Assembly: GCF_010731715.1 (NCBI RefSeq)
Contig: NZ_AP022587.1
Span: forward strand, 3,286,001-3,350,000
Source: Mycobacterium stomatepiae
Lineage (GTDB): Bacteria; Actinomycetota; Actinomycetes; Mycobacteriales; Mycobacteriaceae
DNA length: 64,000 nt
Direction: 5' to 3'
Positions 52,682-61,539 of the stretch are shown one piece after another. The notes below the pieces were generated by a model. It had not been told where the DNA came from and made no database searches. It saw only the letters and a list, made by a program, of their open reading frames with translations. The translations under genes were made by a program, and so were the position numbers. Each line of letters begins with the position of its first letter. The stretch's first letter is position 1.

Positions 52682-53430
52682 TGACCGACCTGTGGGCACC
52701 GCTGCGGGCCACCACGCAGGCGCGCATCGGGCTCGGCCGTGCCGGCAACTCGCTGCCGACCCGGCGGGTGCTGGAGTTCCAGGCTGCACACGCCGCGGCG
52801 CGCGACGCCGTCCACGAACCGCTCGACGTCGACGACCTGATCAAACAGCTGCACGGCACCGGGCTCGGCGAACCGCTGCGAGTGCACAGCCACGCTCAGA
52901 CGCGCAGCGAGTATCTGCGTCGACCCGATCTGGGCCGCAGCCCCGCGGATCTGTCGAGCCTGCCAAAGACCAACGCGGACATCGGCTTTGTGCTCGCCGA
53001 TGGATTGTCCCCCAGGGCCCTGACCGACCACTCCGCGGGCACGCTCGACGCGCTGGTCCGCGCATTCGACGGCCGCTACCGCATCGCCCCGCCGGTCATC
53101 GCCACCCAGGCCCGCGTCGCACTGGGGGACCGCATCGGCCAAGCCCTCGGCGTCACAACGGTTCTGGTGCTGATCGGTGAACGCCCCGGGCTGTCGGTCG
53201 CCGACAGTCTGGGCATCTACCTGACGCATCGGCCGACGCCGGGGGTCACCGACGCCGACCGCAACTGCATCTCCAACATCCATCCACCCGACGGCCTCGA
53301 CTATTCGACGGCCGCGGCGGTCGCCGCCATGCTGGTGGCCGGGGCCCGGCAGCTCGGCCGGTCGGGCATCACCCTGAAGGATCGGGGCGGCTCAGCTGAG
53401 ATTGGTTGCGGCGGTGTGCAACTCACGTAG
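52681..53430 (+). CDS. eutC: Ethanolamine ammonia-lyase small subunit EutC
   Basis: Small subunit of 249 residues that completes the B12 site of EutB. It has ATTQARIGLGRAGNSLPTRRVLEFQAAHA (core RIGLGRAGNSLPTRRVL), VHSHAQTRSEYLRRPDLGR (core RSEYLRRPDLGR), DIGFVLADGLSP, LIGERPGLSVADSLGIYLT (core ERPGLSVADSLGIYL) and ISNIHPPDGLDY. The start overlaps the eutB stop by one base. The last 13 residues are unusual and overlap the convergent TetR gene by 39 bases, so the original stop was probably a little earlier. Confidence 0.92.
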   Translation: MTDLWAPLRATTQARIGLGRAGNSLPTRRVLEFQAAHAAARDAVHEPLDVDDLIKQLHGTGLGEPLRVHSHAQTRSEYLRRPDLGRSPADLSSLPKTNADIGFVLADGLSPRALTDHSAGTLDALVRAFDGRYRIAPPVIATQARVALGDRIGQALGVTTVLVLIGERPGLSVADSLGIYLTHRPTPGVTDADRNCISNIHPPDGLDYSTAAAVAAMLVAGARQLGRSGITLKDRGGSAEIGCGGVQLT

Positions 53431-53964
53431 TTCCCGACACGCGAGTTCGCCCAGGTCGTGGTCGTCGCCGGGTTCGGTCCAGCGCGCGTAGGCCGTCTTG
53501 AACGCCAGGGCGCCGAGCTCGGCGGCCAATGCCGCGGTCGGTTCCGGCACACCCCGGGATTGCAGCGCTTCAACCATCGCCAGCGCCAGCCCAATCTGCT
53601 TGAGCGCGTTGCGTTCCTGAAGCTCGGAACTGGCGGCGATCGCGGCCTTGAGCCTGGGCGCGAGTTCTTTGTTGAACGACGTGAACGCCGCCGCGGCCGA
53701 CTTCAAACCCGAACACACTGCCGTCAACGGTGTCGCATCGGCCGGCGCCGCGGCGATGCCGTCGCGCAGCAGCTGCGCCAGCGCGTCCTGACCGGCCGCC
53801 AGCACGTCGCGTTTGTCCGGGAAGTGGCGAAAGAACGTGCTCTTCGTCAGGCCCGCACGCTCGGCGATCTCCGCCACCGTCGTCTGGTCGTAGCCGCGCT
53901 CGTTGAACAACTCGAGCGCCGCGCCGACCAAGCGTGCACGCGCATCGGGTTCCCAACGAGCCAT
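53392..53964 (-). CDS. TetR family regulator
   Basis: Regulator of 190 residues. The DNA-binding part reads ARLVGAALELFNERGYDQTTVAEIAERAGLTKSTFFRHFPDKRDVL, quoted by its core RGYDQTTVAEIAERAGL and TFFRHFPDKRDVL. The ligand domain has no recognisable match. It is divergent from the NAD-dependent epimerase-like gene, with an inverted repeat between them. Likely represses that gene and itself. Confidence 0.9.
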   Translation of the reverse strand: MARWEPDARARLVGAALELFNERGYDQTTVAEIAERAGLTKSTFFRHFPDKRDVLAAGQDALAQLLRDGIAAAPADATPLTAVCSGLKSAAAAFTSFNKELAPRLKAAIAASSELQERNALKQIGLALAMVEALQSRGVPEPTAALAAELGALAFKTAYARWTEPGDDHDLGELACRELRELHTAATNLS

Positions 53965-53988
53965 GGCCCCAGCTTAGTGATGCGACCG

Positions 53989-54021
53989 TTGTCCCATCAC
54001 TGCTGTATGGTGATGGGACAA
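53989..54021. promoter_or_regulatory. Inverted repeat operator between TetR and dehydrogenase genes
   Basis: TTGTCCCATCAC and GTGATGGGACAA form perfect 12-base arms around a 9-base loop TGCTGTATG, in the 85-base divergent gap. The position and symmetry are those of a TetR operator serving both genes. Confidence 0.8.
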
Positions 54022-54049
54022 CAGTCACATCACATGGAGGGAGCAGCGT

Positions 54050-54931
54050 GTGCGCGTATTCGTCACCGGCGCCAGCGGAGGAATCGGCTCGGCCGTCGTC
54101 TCAGAATTGACCGCCGCCGGTCATCAGGTCGTCGGCCTGGCCCGCTCCGATGCCGCGGCCGCGACCATCAGCGGACTCGGCGCCGAACCGCTGCGCGGGA
54201 ACATCGCCGACCTCGACATCCTGCAGAAGGCGGCCGTCGACGCCCACGGCGTTGTCTACCTGGCGTTCTCGCACGACTTCAGCACCGTCGGCGACGCCGT
54301 CGGAGACGAAGCCCGCGCGGTCGGCGCGCTCGGCGACGCGCTGGTCGGCAGTGGTAAACCGCTGGTGCTCGCGAACGGCACGCCGGCGGTGGCCGGGCGC
54401 CCAAGCACCGAAGACGACCCGTTCACCGTCGAGGGCCCGGTGGCGGGACGGGGCCGCACCGGCCAGGCCGTCATCGACCTGGCCGCGCGCGGCGTCCGGT
54501 CCGCCGTGGTACGGCTGCCGCGATCGGTGCACGACGCCGGCGGACGCTACGGCTTCGCCAGCCTGCTGATCCAGGCCGCCCGCCGCGCCGGCGTGTCGGG
54601 CTACGTCGGCGACGGTATGCAACGGTGGCCGGCCGTGCACCGCGACGACGCGGCGTCGTTGTTCCGGCTCGCCCTCGAACAGGCCCCGCCCGGCTCGGTA
54701 CTGCACGCGGTGGGTGACGAGGGGGACCCGATGCGGTCGATCGCCGACGTGATCGGCCGTCGGCTCGGTGTTCCCGTCGAGTCCGCTGCCGCCGAGAATT
54801 TCGGCCCGCTCGGCGTCGTCTTCGCCGCCGACCAACCGGCGTCCAGCGCACTGACCCAGCAACGATTCGGTTGGCGGCCAACACATCCGAGCTTGCTGGA
54901 GGATCTGGAAACTGGCAACTACCCCGACTAG
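54050..54931 (+). CDS. NAD-dependent epimerase/dehydratase-like (atypical SDR)
   Basis: Rossmann protein of 293 residues. FVTGASGGIGSAVVSEL is the cofactor motif. The typical YxxxK is replaced by a region GRGRTGQAVIDLAARG, so it belongs with the atypical SDR group. Later marks are VVRLPRSVHDAGGRYGF, WPAVHRDDAASLFRLAL and LTQQRFGWRPTHPSLLEDL. It starts with GTG behind GGAGGG. It is probably induced by the ligand of the divergent TetR. Substrate unknown. Confidence 0.85.
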   Translation: MRVFVTGASGGIGSAVVSELTAAGHQVVGLARSDAAAATISGLGAEPLRGNIADLDILQKAAVDAHGVVYLAFSHDFSTVGDAVGDEARAVGALGDALVGSGKPLVLANGTPAVAGRPSTEDDPFTVEGPVAGRGRTGQAVIDLAARGVRSAVVRLPRSVHDAGGRYGFASLLIQAARRAGVSGYVGDGMQRWPAVHRDDAASLFRLALEQAPPGSVLHAVGDEGDPMRSIADVIGRRLGVPVESAAAENFGPLGVVFAADQPASSALTQQRFGWRPTHPSLLEDLETGNYPD

Positions 54932-54935
54932 CGCG

Positions 54936-56135
54936 TCAACCGGGCGCAGCCGCCAACGCCAGCAACAGATCACGCAGCCCCGTCAGCGAGTGGGCCGGCA
55001 GGAACAGGTCGCAGTAGGGCAAGGCGGCCGCCATCGACCCGGTCAGCGGCTCGAAATCACGCTGTGCCGCACGAGGATTGAGCCATATCAACAGCTCGGC
55101 GCGGCGGCGCAGCCTAGCCATCGCATGCTTCAGCTCCTCGGGCGGATCGCTGTCCCAGCCGTCGGAGGCGACGATAACCACCGCGCCGCGCAGCGCGTTG
55201 CCGTACGGCGGGGCGAGCAGCGCGGCCACACCGCGGCCGATGAAGGTGCCGCCGTAACGGTCGGCGACCTTGGCGTTGGCCCGCTGCAGCGCCACCTCGG
55301 CCGACCGGTGCGACAGCACCGAGGTGAGCCGGGTCAGCGACGTCGAGAACGCGAACACCTCGGGCCGAGTTCCGGCCTGGCGCAACACCGCCCGCATCAA
55401 ATGCAGATACACCGCGGCGTAGGGCTGCATCGAGCGGCTGACGTCACAGAGCAGCACCACTCGCCGCGGACGGCGTCGCGGCCGGGTCCGGGCCAGCACC
55501 ATCGATTCCCAGCCGGTCGACCGCGCGGCGTTCATGGTGGCCCGCAGGTCGATCCGCTTGCCGCCGGGGCTGCGCTCGAAGCGCAGGCTGCGCCGCCGCG
55601 GCCAGCGCGCGACGGTCGCTTCCAGCCAAATACCAAGCAGCCGAAGGTCTTCGGGGTCGAAAACGTCGAACGGCTCGTCGGCCAGCGCAGCGATCCGGCT
55701 GGGCAGCACGTCGGGCAGCAGCAGACTCGGACTTGCCGTGTCTTCGCCGTTGGCGACGGTCCGCGTCACCCAGGGAAGTTTTTGCGTGGACGTGGATCCG
55801 CCCCCGCCCGGACGCACCGTGCCGGCGGCCGGCGTCTTGCGAACCGGCAGCGGCAGGGGTGTATCGGGGAGCGCGGCGTCGCCCGGTTCGGCCGCACCGA
55901 ACACCGCAGCGAAGACCGTGTCGAAGGCCCCCAGGTCCTCCATCCGGTTGACCAACGTCAGCCTGGCCGCCCAGTACAGCGCGGTTCGATTGTCGGGGGC
56001 CAAATTTCGCAGTGCCTGCACAAAGTTCGCCGGGCCACTGGCGGGCACCAACACCCCCACGCTGCGCAACCGGGCGACCAGCGCCGTCGCGAGCGCCGCC
56101 CGGTCGACGCCCCGCAACAGCAAGGGGGTGCCCAC
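54936..56135 (-). CDS. coxE: CoxE-like VWA domain protein
   Basis: Protein of 399 residues with a C-terminal von Willebrand A domain. The MIDAS motif is LLCDVSRSMQPYAAVY (DxSxS), followed by RPEVFAFSTSLTRLT and IVASDGWDSDPPEELKHAM. The N-terminal half is helical. It works with the MoxR ATPase encoded two genes upstream in inserting copper or sulfur into the CO dehydrogenase active site, as established for CoxD/CoxE in Oligotropha. The last gene of the cluster, facing the SDR gene. It starts 6 bases after coxG. Confidence 0.87.
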   Translation of the reverse strand: MGTPLLLRGVDRAALATALVARLRSVGVLVPASGPANFVQALRNLAPDNRTALYWAARLTLVNRMEDLGAFDTVFAAVFGAAEPGDAALPDTPLPLPVRKTPAAGTVRPGGGGSTSTQKLPWVTRTVANGEDTASPSLLLPDVLPSRIAALADEPFDVFDPEDLRLLGIWLEATVARWPRRRSLRFERSPGGKRIDLRATMNAARSTGWESMVLARTRPRRRPRRVVLLCDVSRSMQPYAAVYLHLMRAVLRQAGTRPEVFAFSTSLTRLTSVLSHRSAEVALQRANAKVADRYGGTFIGRGVAALLAPPYGNALRGAVVIVASDGWDSDPPEELKHAMARLRRRAELLIWLNPRAAQRDFEPLTGSMAAALPYCDLFLPAHSLTGLRDLLLALAAAPG

Positions 56136-56141
56136 GGGTCG

Positions 56142-56837
56142 CTAACGCCGCCGCAGCAGCACCCAGATCAGCACCAGCGCGGCAAGCGCCGCCAGCGCCG
56201 GGGCGGCGTATTTCTTCTTGAACTGGTCGCCACCGGCGAGCTGTAACAGGTCGATGGGCTCAGGCTCGGAAGCGGGGGCTTGCCGAGTTCCCGGGACCGG
56301 GTTCACCGGCCAAGCCGGAATCGGCTCCTCTGACCCCGACTCGGGCACCCCGGTCTCCGCCGCCGCTTCGGGCGCCTCCGCGGCGCCGGTCTTCTCGGCG
56401 GCCAGCTTGGCTTCCAGCGACTCCACGAACTGTCCCAGCAGTTTCTCCGACACCTGTTGCAACATGCCACTGCCGAACTGGGCCAGCTTGCCGACGATCG
56501 TCAGGTCGGTGTCAACGGTGACGCTGGTGCGCTCGCCGTCCGCCTGCAGCTGCGCGGTGACCGTCGCCGCCGCGTTACCGGTGCCGCGTGCTTCCTTGCC
56601 CTTGCCGTCGATGACGGCACGGTGCTGGTCGCGGTCCTGCTCGATGAAGCGCACCTTTCCGCTGAATTCGCTTGTCACGGGGCCCACTTTGACTTTGACC
56701 TTGCCGAGGTAGTCCTCGCCCTCGTGGCCGACCAGCTGGGCGCCCGGCATCAGCGGGATCACCTGCTCTAGGTCGCACAGCACGTCCCAGGCCTGATCGA
56801 TGGGCGCACCAACGGTGAACTGGTTGGCAATCTTCAT
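56142..56837 (-). CDS. coxG: CoxG-like SRPBCC protein with C-terminal membrane anchor
   Basis: Protein of 231 residues. Residues 1-150 form a CoxG/SRPBCC domain: MKIANQFTVGAPIDQAWDVL, VIPLMPGAQLVG, DYLGKVKVKVGPVTSEFSGKV (core GKVKVKVGPVTSEF). An Ala/Glu/Pro-rich linker follows, then the anchor YAAPALAALAALVLIWVLLRRR at the end (stated as a hydrophobic segment of about 17 residues before RRR). In other CO oxidisers CoxG holds the dehydrogenase at the membrane, which this anchor supports. The start was chosen after the domain boundary; a longer frame upstream is not conserved. Confidence 0.87.
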   Translation of the reverse strand: MKIANQFTVGAPIDQAWDVLCDLEQVIPLMPGAQLVGHEGEDYLGKVKVKVGPVTSEFSGKVRFIEQDRDQHRAVIDGKGKEARGTGNAAATVTAQLQADGERTSVTVDTDLTIVGKLAQFGSGMLQQVSEKLLGQFVESLEAKLAAEKTGAAEAPEAAAETGVPESGSEEPIPAWPVNPVPGTRQAPASEPEPIDLLQLAGGDQFKKKYAAPALAALAALVLIWVLLRRR

Positions 56838-56850
56838 GCTGTGGGTCCTC

Positions 56851-57720
56851 TCATATGCGGCTGTACTCGGAAAATGCGTCGCGAATCTGCGTGCGGTCGT
56901 CGGGCGTCTTAGCCAGCGCACCGAGGCTCATGGCGGCGGAATCGTCGACGAGGTCCGCGACGCCCAGCGACACCAGGGCGGCGACCCAGTCGATGGTCTC
57001 GGCCACGCCCGGCGGCTTGTCCAGGTCTAGATCGCGTGCACTGCCCACGAATTGGGTGGCCTGTTCGATCAACGGCGCGGCCGCGCCGGGCACCGTGCGC
57101 CGCACGATCGCGGCGGCCCGGTCCGGCTCGGGGTAGTCGATCCAGTGGTACAGGCAGCGCCGCCGCAGCGCGTCGTTCAGGTCGCGGCTGCGGTTGGAGG
57201 TCAGCACCGCGATCGGCGGGTGCTCGGCGACGAAGGTGCCCAGTTCGGGTACGGTCACCGCAGACTCGCCGAGGAACTCCAACAGCAGGGCCTCGAATTC
57301 ATCATCGGCCCGGTCGATTTCGTCGATCAATAGCACGGGAGGTGTGGGCCCCTGGTAGCGCACACACTGCAGGATGGGTCGGTCCACTAGGTAGGTCGCG
57401 GTGTACAGATCGGCTTCCTCGATGCCGGTGCCACGAGCTTCGGCCAGCCTGATGGACAGCAGCTGGCGTTGATAGTTCCAGTCGTAGAGCGCCTCGTTCG
57501 CGGTCAGGCCCTCGTAGCATTGCAGCCGAACCATCGGCGTTTTCAGCACCTCTGCAAGGGTTTTCGCTGCGGTGGTCTTGCCGACGCCGGGCTCGCCCTC
57601 GAGCAGCAGCGGCCTGCCGAGAGTGGTGGCAAGGTAGATCGCCGCGGCGGTCCCGGTGTCGAGTAGATAGTCCTTTGCGTCGAACTGGCGCACCACGTCG
57701 TCGGGGCTGCTGAACGTCAC
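56851..57720 (-). CDS. coxD: MoxR-type AAA+ ATPase (CoxD-like)
   Basis: AAA+ chaperone of 289 residues. Walker A is LLEGEPGVGKTTAAKTL, Walker B is VLLIDEIDRADDEFEALLLEF, and sensor 1 is AVLTSNRSRDL. It starts with GTG, overlapping the stop of the fused coxL gene as GTGA. With the VWA partner it is expected to remodel apo-CO dehydrogenase so the Mo-S-Cu site can be finished. The MobA-like gene that I recall between xdhC and moxR in M. tuberculosis is absent here. Confidence 0.9.
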   Translation of the reverse strand: MTFSSPDDVVRQFDAKDYLLDTGTAAAIYLATTLGRPLLLEGEPGVGKTTAAKTLAEVLKTPMVRLQCYEGLTANEALYDWNYQRQLLSIRLAEARGTGIEEADLYTATYLVDRPILQCVRYQGPTPPVLLIDEIDRADDEFEALLLEFLGESAVTVPELGTFVAEHPPIAVLTSNRSRDLNDALRRRCLYHWIDYPEPDRAAAIVRRTVPGAAAPLIEQATQFVGSARDLDLDKPPGVAETIDWVAALVSLGVADLVDDSAAMSLGALAKTPDDRTQIRDAFSEYSRI

Positions 57721-60700
57721 TGGGCACCCTTGCCGGCGGCGAATGCCGAGCGGCATCCCGGGCAGCAGAACCAATAGTCGGTACCCGCCAGCTGCAGGTG
57801 TTCGGTCGCGGGCCCGGTCGGCACCGTCATGCCGCACACCGGATCGATCGCCTCGGCCGCGGCGCTGGCCGCCGGGACCGTCTGCCGGGTCAGGCTGCCG
57901 TCGCGCACGGCGGCGATCAACTCGGCCGCGATCGACACCGCGATCTCCGCGGGAGTCTTGGCGCCGATGCGGATTCCGACCGGGGTGTGGCTGCGGGCCC
58001 GCTCGGCCTCGGAGATTTCGAGGTCGTTCAGGATCGAGGCCCCGCGGACCTTGCTGGCCACCAGACCGATATAGCCGACACCGTTATCCAGTGCGGCACG
58101 GATGATTTCGGCTTCCGGCCCGCCGTGGCTGGCGATCACCACCGCGGCGGTGTCGGACAGGTCGGTGTCACGCCGTGCGTCGTAACCGAGCACCCCGCAC
58201 ACGTCGATCAGCGCGTCGGCGATCGGGGTGGCGCCGTAGATCCGGATCAGCGGGGCCGGCAGCTGCGGTGTCAGGAAGATCTCCAGCGACCCGCCGGACA
58301 GGCACGGATTGACCACCACGCTGGCACCGGCGGCCTCCGGAAAGTGCACGTCCCCGTCGGGCAGCACCCGCAGCAGCACACTCTCGCCCGCCTGCAGCAC
58401 ACCCAGCGCCGCCTTGCGCACGGAGTTCTGCGCGCACTGCCCACCGACGAACCCCTCAATTGTTCCATCCGACAACAGGATTGCCTCATCACCCGGAAAG
58501 GCCGACGTCGGCGGCTGAGCACGCACCACCGTGGCATGCACAAACGGTGTCCGCGCCGCCAACAGTTGCTGAGCCCGCTCGCTGATCGCCGTCATCGCGC
58601 GTCCCTGGATCGGCGGCCTGGCGCGGCCCTGCATGGCTTCCCAGACCCGCGACGGCGTCAACGGCATGTCGGCATGCCGAACCCCGTACGGTGCCAACGC
58701 GTCCACCACGGCGTTGACCACCGCGGGCGGCGATCCGACCGTCGCCGATTCCCCGATGCCCTTCGCGCCGATCGGATGATGCGGCGACGGCGTCACGGTG
58801 TGACCGGTTTCCAGATGCGGAACCTCGAGCGCGGTCGGGATCAGGTAGTCCATCAGCGACCCGCCCAGGCAGTTCCCTTCCTCGTCGAAAGCGATCATCT
58901 CCATCAGGGCCATCCCGATGCCGTCGACGATGCCGCCGTGCACCTGGCCCTCGATGATCATCGGATTGATCTGGGTCCCGCAGTCGTCGACGGCGAGGAA
59001 GCGCCGCACCTTGACCACCGCGGTGCCCGGATCGATATCCACCACGCAGAAATACGCGCCGTAGGGATAGGTCAGGTTCTCCGGGTTGTAGCAGATCTGG
59101 GCGTCCAGCCCACCCTCGACACCCTCCGGCAGATCACCCGCGCCGTGGGCACGCATCGCGATGTCCTGAATCGTGACCGACGCGGACGGGTCGCCCTTGA
59201 CGTGGAATTTGCCTTTCTCCCAATCCAAGTCGGCGACCGAAACCTCGAGCATGCCGGACGCGATGATCTTCGCCTTGTCGCGGACCTTGCGGGCCACCAG
59301 CGCCGCGGCGGCCCCGGACACCGGCGTGGACCGGCTGCCGTAGGTGCCCAGCCCGAACGGCGTCTGGTCGGTGTCGCCGTGCACGACGTCGATGTCGTCG
59401 GGCGGAATACCCAGCTCCTCGGCGACGATCTGAGCGAACGTCGTCTCGTGGCCCTGACCCTGCGTCTGCACCGAAAGCCGTACCACCGCTTTGCCGGTGG
59501 GGTGCACCCGCAGCTCGCAGCCGTCGGCCATGCCGAGGCCGAGGATGTCCATGTCCTTACGCGGACCGGCCCCGACGGCCTCGGTGAAGAAGGACATACC
59601 GATGCCCATCAGCTCGCCACGTTCGCGTTTGGCGGCCTGCTCGGCCCGCAGCACGTCATAGCCGATCATGTCCATGGCCTTGCGCATCGTCGTCTCGTAG
59701 TCACCGGAGTCGTAGACCCAGCCCGTCTTGCTGCGGTACGGGAACTGGTCGGGCCGCAGCAGGTTTCGCAGCCGCAGCTCGGCAGGATCCATCTTCAGGT
59801 CGAACGCCAGGCAATCCACCAGCCGCTCAACGAAATACACGGCCTCGGTGATCCGGAACGAACACGCATACGCCACGCCGCCGGGCGCCTTGTTGGTGTA
59901 CACGGCTGTCAGGTGGCAGTAGGCGGCTTCAATGTCGTAGCTTCCGGTGAACACCCCGAAAAAGCCCGCCGGGTACTTCACCGGCGCCGCGGTGCCGTTG
60001 AACGCGCCATGGTCGGCCAGCACGGTGGATCGGATCGCCAGAATCTTTCCCTCGTTGGTGGCGGCGATCTCGCCGACCATGATGTAGTCGCGCGCGAAGC
60101 CGGTGGACGTCAGGTTCTCGCTGCGGTCCTCCATCCACTTCACCGGCTTGCCCAGCAGCAGCGAGCCGACGATCGCGCACACGTAGCCGGGGTAGATCGG
60201 TACCTTGTTTCCGAATCCGCCGCCGATGTCGGGCGCGATCACCTGGATCTTGTGCTCGGGCAGGCCGGCGACCAACGCGTACAGGGTGCGGTGCGCGTGG
60301 GGCGCCTGGCTGGTGGACCACAGCGTCAGCTTGCCGGTGACCGGATCCAAATCGGCTACCGCACCGCAGGTTTCCATCGGCGCCGGGTGGAACCGGGGGT
60401 AGATCATTTCCTGCTTGATGACGACGTCGGCCTTGGCGAACACCGCATCGGTGGCGGCCGCGTCACCGGTCTCCCAGTCGAAGCAGTGGTTGTCGGTCTT
60501 GCCCGCCAAGTCGGTCCGGATCACCGGAGCCGACGGGTCCAGCGCGGTGCGGACATCGACAACCGGGTCCAGCGGGTCGTATTCGACGTCGATCAGCTCC
60601 AGCGCGTCGCGGGCCGAATACCGGTCCTCGGCAACGACAAACGCGACCTCCTGACCCTGGAACCGCACCTTGTCGGTGGCCAGCACCGCTTGCACGTCGT

Positions 60701-61004
60701 TGGACAGCGTCGGCATCCAAGCCAGGCCCTTCTCGGCCAGGTCTGCGCCGGTCACCACCGCCTTGACCTTCGGATGTGCCTGCGCGGCAGTCACGTCGAT
60801 GCCGACGATGGTGGCGTGCGCGTACGGCGAACGCAGGATCGCCAGGTGCAGCATGCCGGGCAGGGCGATGTCGTCGACGTAGCGACCCCGGCCGCGGATG
60901 AAGCGGGGATCCTCCTTGCGCATCATCCGGCCGTAGCCGCAGGGCTTTTGGTCGTTGTCGGCCAGGTCTTCCGTTGACGGCGGGCGGGACTCGATGGTCG
61001 TCAT
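57717..61004 (-). CDS. coxL: CO dehydrogenase large subunit fused to XdhC-YHS maturation protein
   Basis: One open frame of 1095 residues. Residues 1-803 are CoxL, the Mo-copper subunit of form I aerobic CO dehydrogenase. Cys381 lies in AYACSFR (378-384), the form I signature that separates it from form II AYRGAGR. GIGESATVGSPPA near the end carries the active-site Glu. Residues 804-1040 are an XdhC/CoxF-like domain (TFP-like AARTPFVHATVVRAQPPTS; GGQCAQNSVRKAAL; VVIASHGGPEAEI). Residues 1045-1095 are a YHS metal-binding domain (DPVCGMTVP; FCCPGC). Between them sits CAGGGACGCGCGATG, an old start with AGGGA; one T in place of the first G of GGA would recreate TGA. Fusion by stop loss is likely; internal restart could still give separate XdhC. 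Confidence 0.88.
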   Translation of the reverse strand: MTTIESRPPSTEDLADNDQKPCGYGRMMRKEDPRFIRGRGRYVDDIALPGMLHLAILRSPYAHATIVGIDVTAAQAHPKVKAVVTGADLAEKGLAWMPTLSNDVQAVLATDKVRFQGQEVAFVVAEDRYSARDALELIDVEYDPLDPVVDVRTALDPSAPVIRTDLAGKTDNHCFDWETGDAAATDAVFAKADVVIKQEMIYPRFHPAPMETCGAVADLDPVTGKLTLWSTSQAPHAHRTLYALVAGLPEHKIQVIAPDIGGGFGNKVPIYPGYVCAIVGSLLLGKPVKWMEDRSENLTSTGFARDYIMVGEIAATNEGKILAIRSTVLADHGAFNGTAAPVKYPAGFFGVFTGSYDIEAAYCHLTAVYTNKAPGGVAYACSFRITEAVYFVERLVDCLAFDLKMDPAELRLRNLLRPDQFPYRSKTGWVYDSGDYETTMRKAMDMIGYDVLRAEQAAKRERGELMGIGMSFFTEAVGAGPRKDMDILGLGMADGCELRVHPTGKAVVRLSVQTQGQGHETTFAQIVAEELGIPPDDIDVVHGDTDQTPFGLGTYGSRSTPVSGAAAALVARKVRDKAKIIASGMLEVSVADLDWEKGKFHVKGDPSASVTIQDIAMRAHGAGDLPEGVEGGLDAQICYNPENLTYPYGAYFCVVDIDPGTAVVKVRRFLAVDDCGTQINPMIIEGQVHGGIVDGIGMALMEMIAFDEEGNCLGGSLMDYLIPTALEVPHLETGHTVTPSPHHPIGAKGIGESATVGSPPAVVNAVVDALAPYGVRHADMPLTPSRVWEAMQGRARPPIQGRAMTAISERAQQLLAARTPFVHATVVRAQPPTSAFPGDEAILLSDGTIEGFVGGQCAQNSVRKAALGVLQAGESVLLRVLPDGDVHFPEAAGASVVVNPCLSGGSLEIFLTPQLPAPLIRIYGATPIADALIDVCGVLGYDARRDTDLSDTAAVVIASHGGPEAEIIRAALDNGVGYIGLVASKVRGASILNDLEISEAERARSHTPVGIRIGAKTPAEIAVSIAAELIAAVRDGSLTRQTVPAASAAAEAIDPVCGMTVPTGPATEHLQLAGTDYWFCCPGCRSAFAAGKGAQ

Positions 61005-61480
61005 GAGCCGGCCTCCGCTGGTGCGCCATGCGTCGCGGCCCATTGAATGGACCGCACGATCGTGGTGTATCCGGTGCAGCGACAAATCTGCCCGGAAATC
61101 GCTTCCCGGATGGCCTCCTCGTCGGGGTTCGGGTCGCGGTCCAGCAGGGCACGGGCGGTGATCATCATTCCCGGTGTGCAGAAACCGCATTGCAGCCCGT
61201 GGCAGCGCATGAAGCCTTCCTGCACCGGGTCCAGCTCGCCGTTGGTCGCGAGACCCTCGACGGTGCGCACACTGTGGCCCGAGGCCATGACGGCGAGCAT
61301 CGTGCAGGATTTCACCGGCACGCCGTCGACGTCGACCACGCACGTTCCGCAGTTACTGGTGTCGCAACCCCAGTGAGTTCCGGTGAGCCGCAGCTGATCG
61401 CGCAGGAAGTGCACGAGCAGCATCCGGGGTTCGACATCGGCGGTCACCTGCTCACCGTTGACGGTCATATTCACCTGCAT
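61001..61480 (-). CDS. coxS: CO dehydrogenase small iron-sulfur subunit
   Basis: Protein of 159 residues with two [2Fe-2S] clusters. The plant-ferredoxin-type site is GCDTSNCGTC with a fourth Cys in KSCTML. The helical second site is CGFCTPG with CRCTGY. It carries electrons from the Mo site to FAD in CoxM. Its stop overlaps the coxL start (ATGA). Preceded by the dispersed repeat at 61500-61538. Confidence 0.95.
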   Translation of the reverse strand: MQVNMTVNGEQVTADVEPRMLLVHFLRDQLRLTGTHWGCDTSNCGTCVVDVDGVPVKSCTMLAVMASGHSVRTVEGLATNGELDPVQEGFMRCHGLQCGFCTPGMMITARALLDRDPNPDEEAIREAISGQICRCTGYTTIVRSIQWAATHGAPAEAGS

Positions 61481-61499
61481 GGCTATTCCTTTCTGTCGG

Positions 61500-61538
61500 C
61501 GACCCGCTACGCCCGGCTTTCGCCGCGCTTGCGATCGC
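61500..61538. repeat. Dispersed repeat ending CTTGCGATCGC, copy 2
   Basis: The 39 bases starting CGACCCGCTACG and ending CTTGCGATCGC are nearly the same as 25873-25910. Here the repeat fills the gap between coxM and coxS inside an operon, so it must be transcribed and may affect mRNA processing. Confidence 0.65.
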
Positions 61539-61539
61539 C

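Noticed and set aside
57798..60977. Open frame of 1059 codons antisense to coxL
   Set aside because: Shadow of the codon bias in coxL; no motif or start signal, and CoxL is certain.
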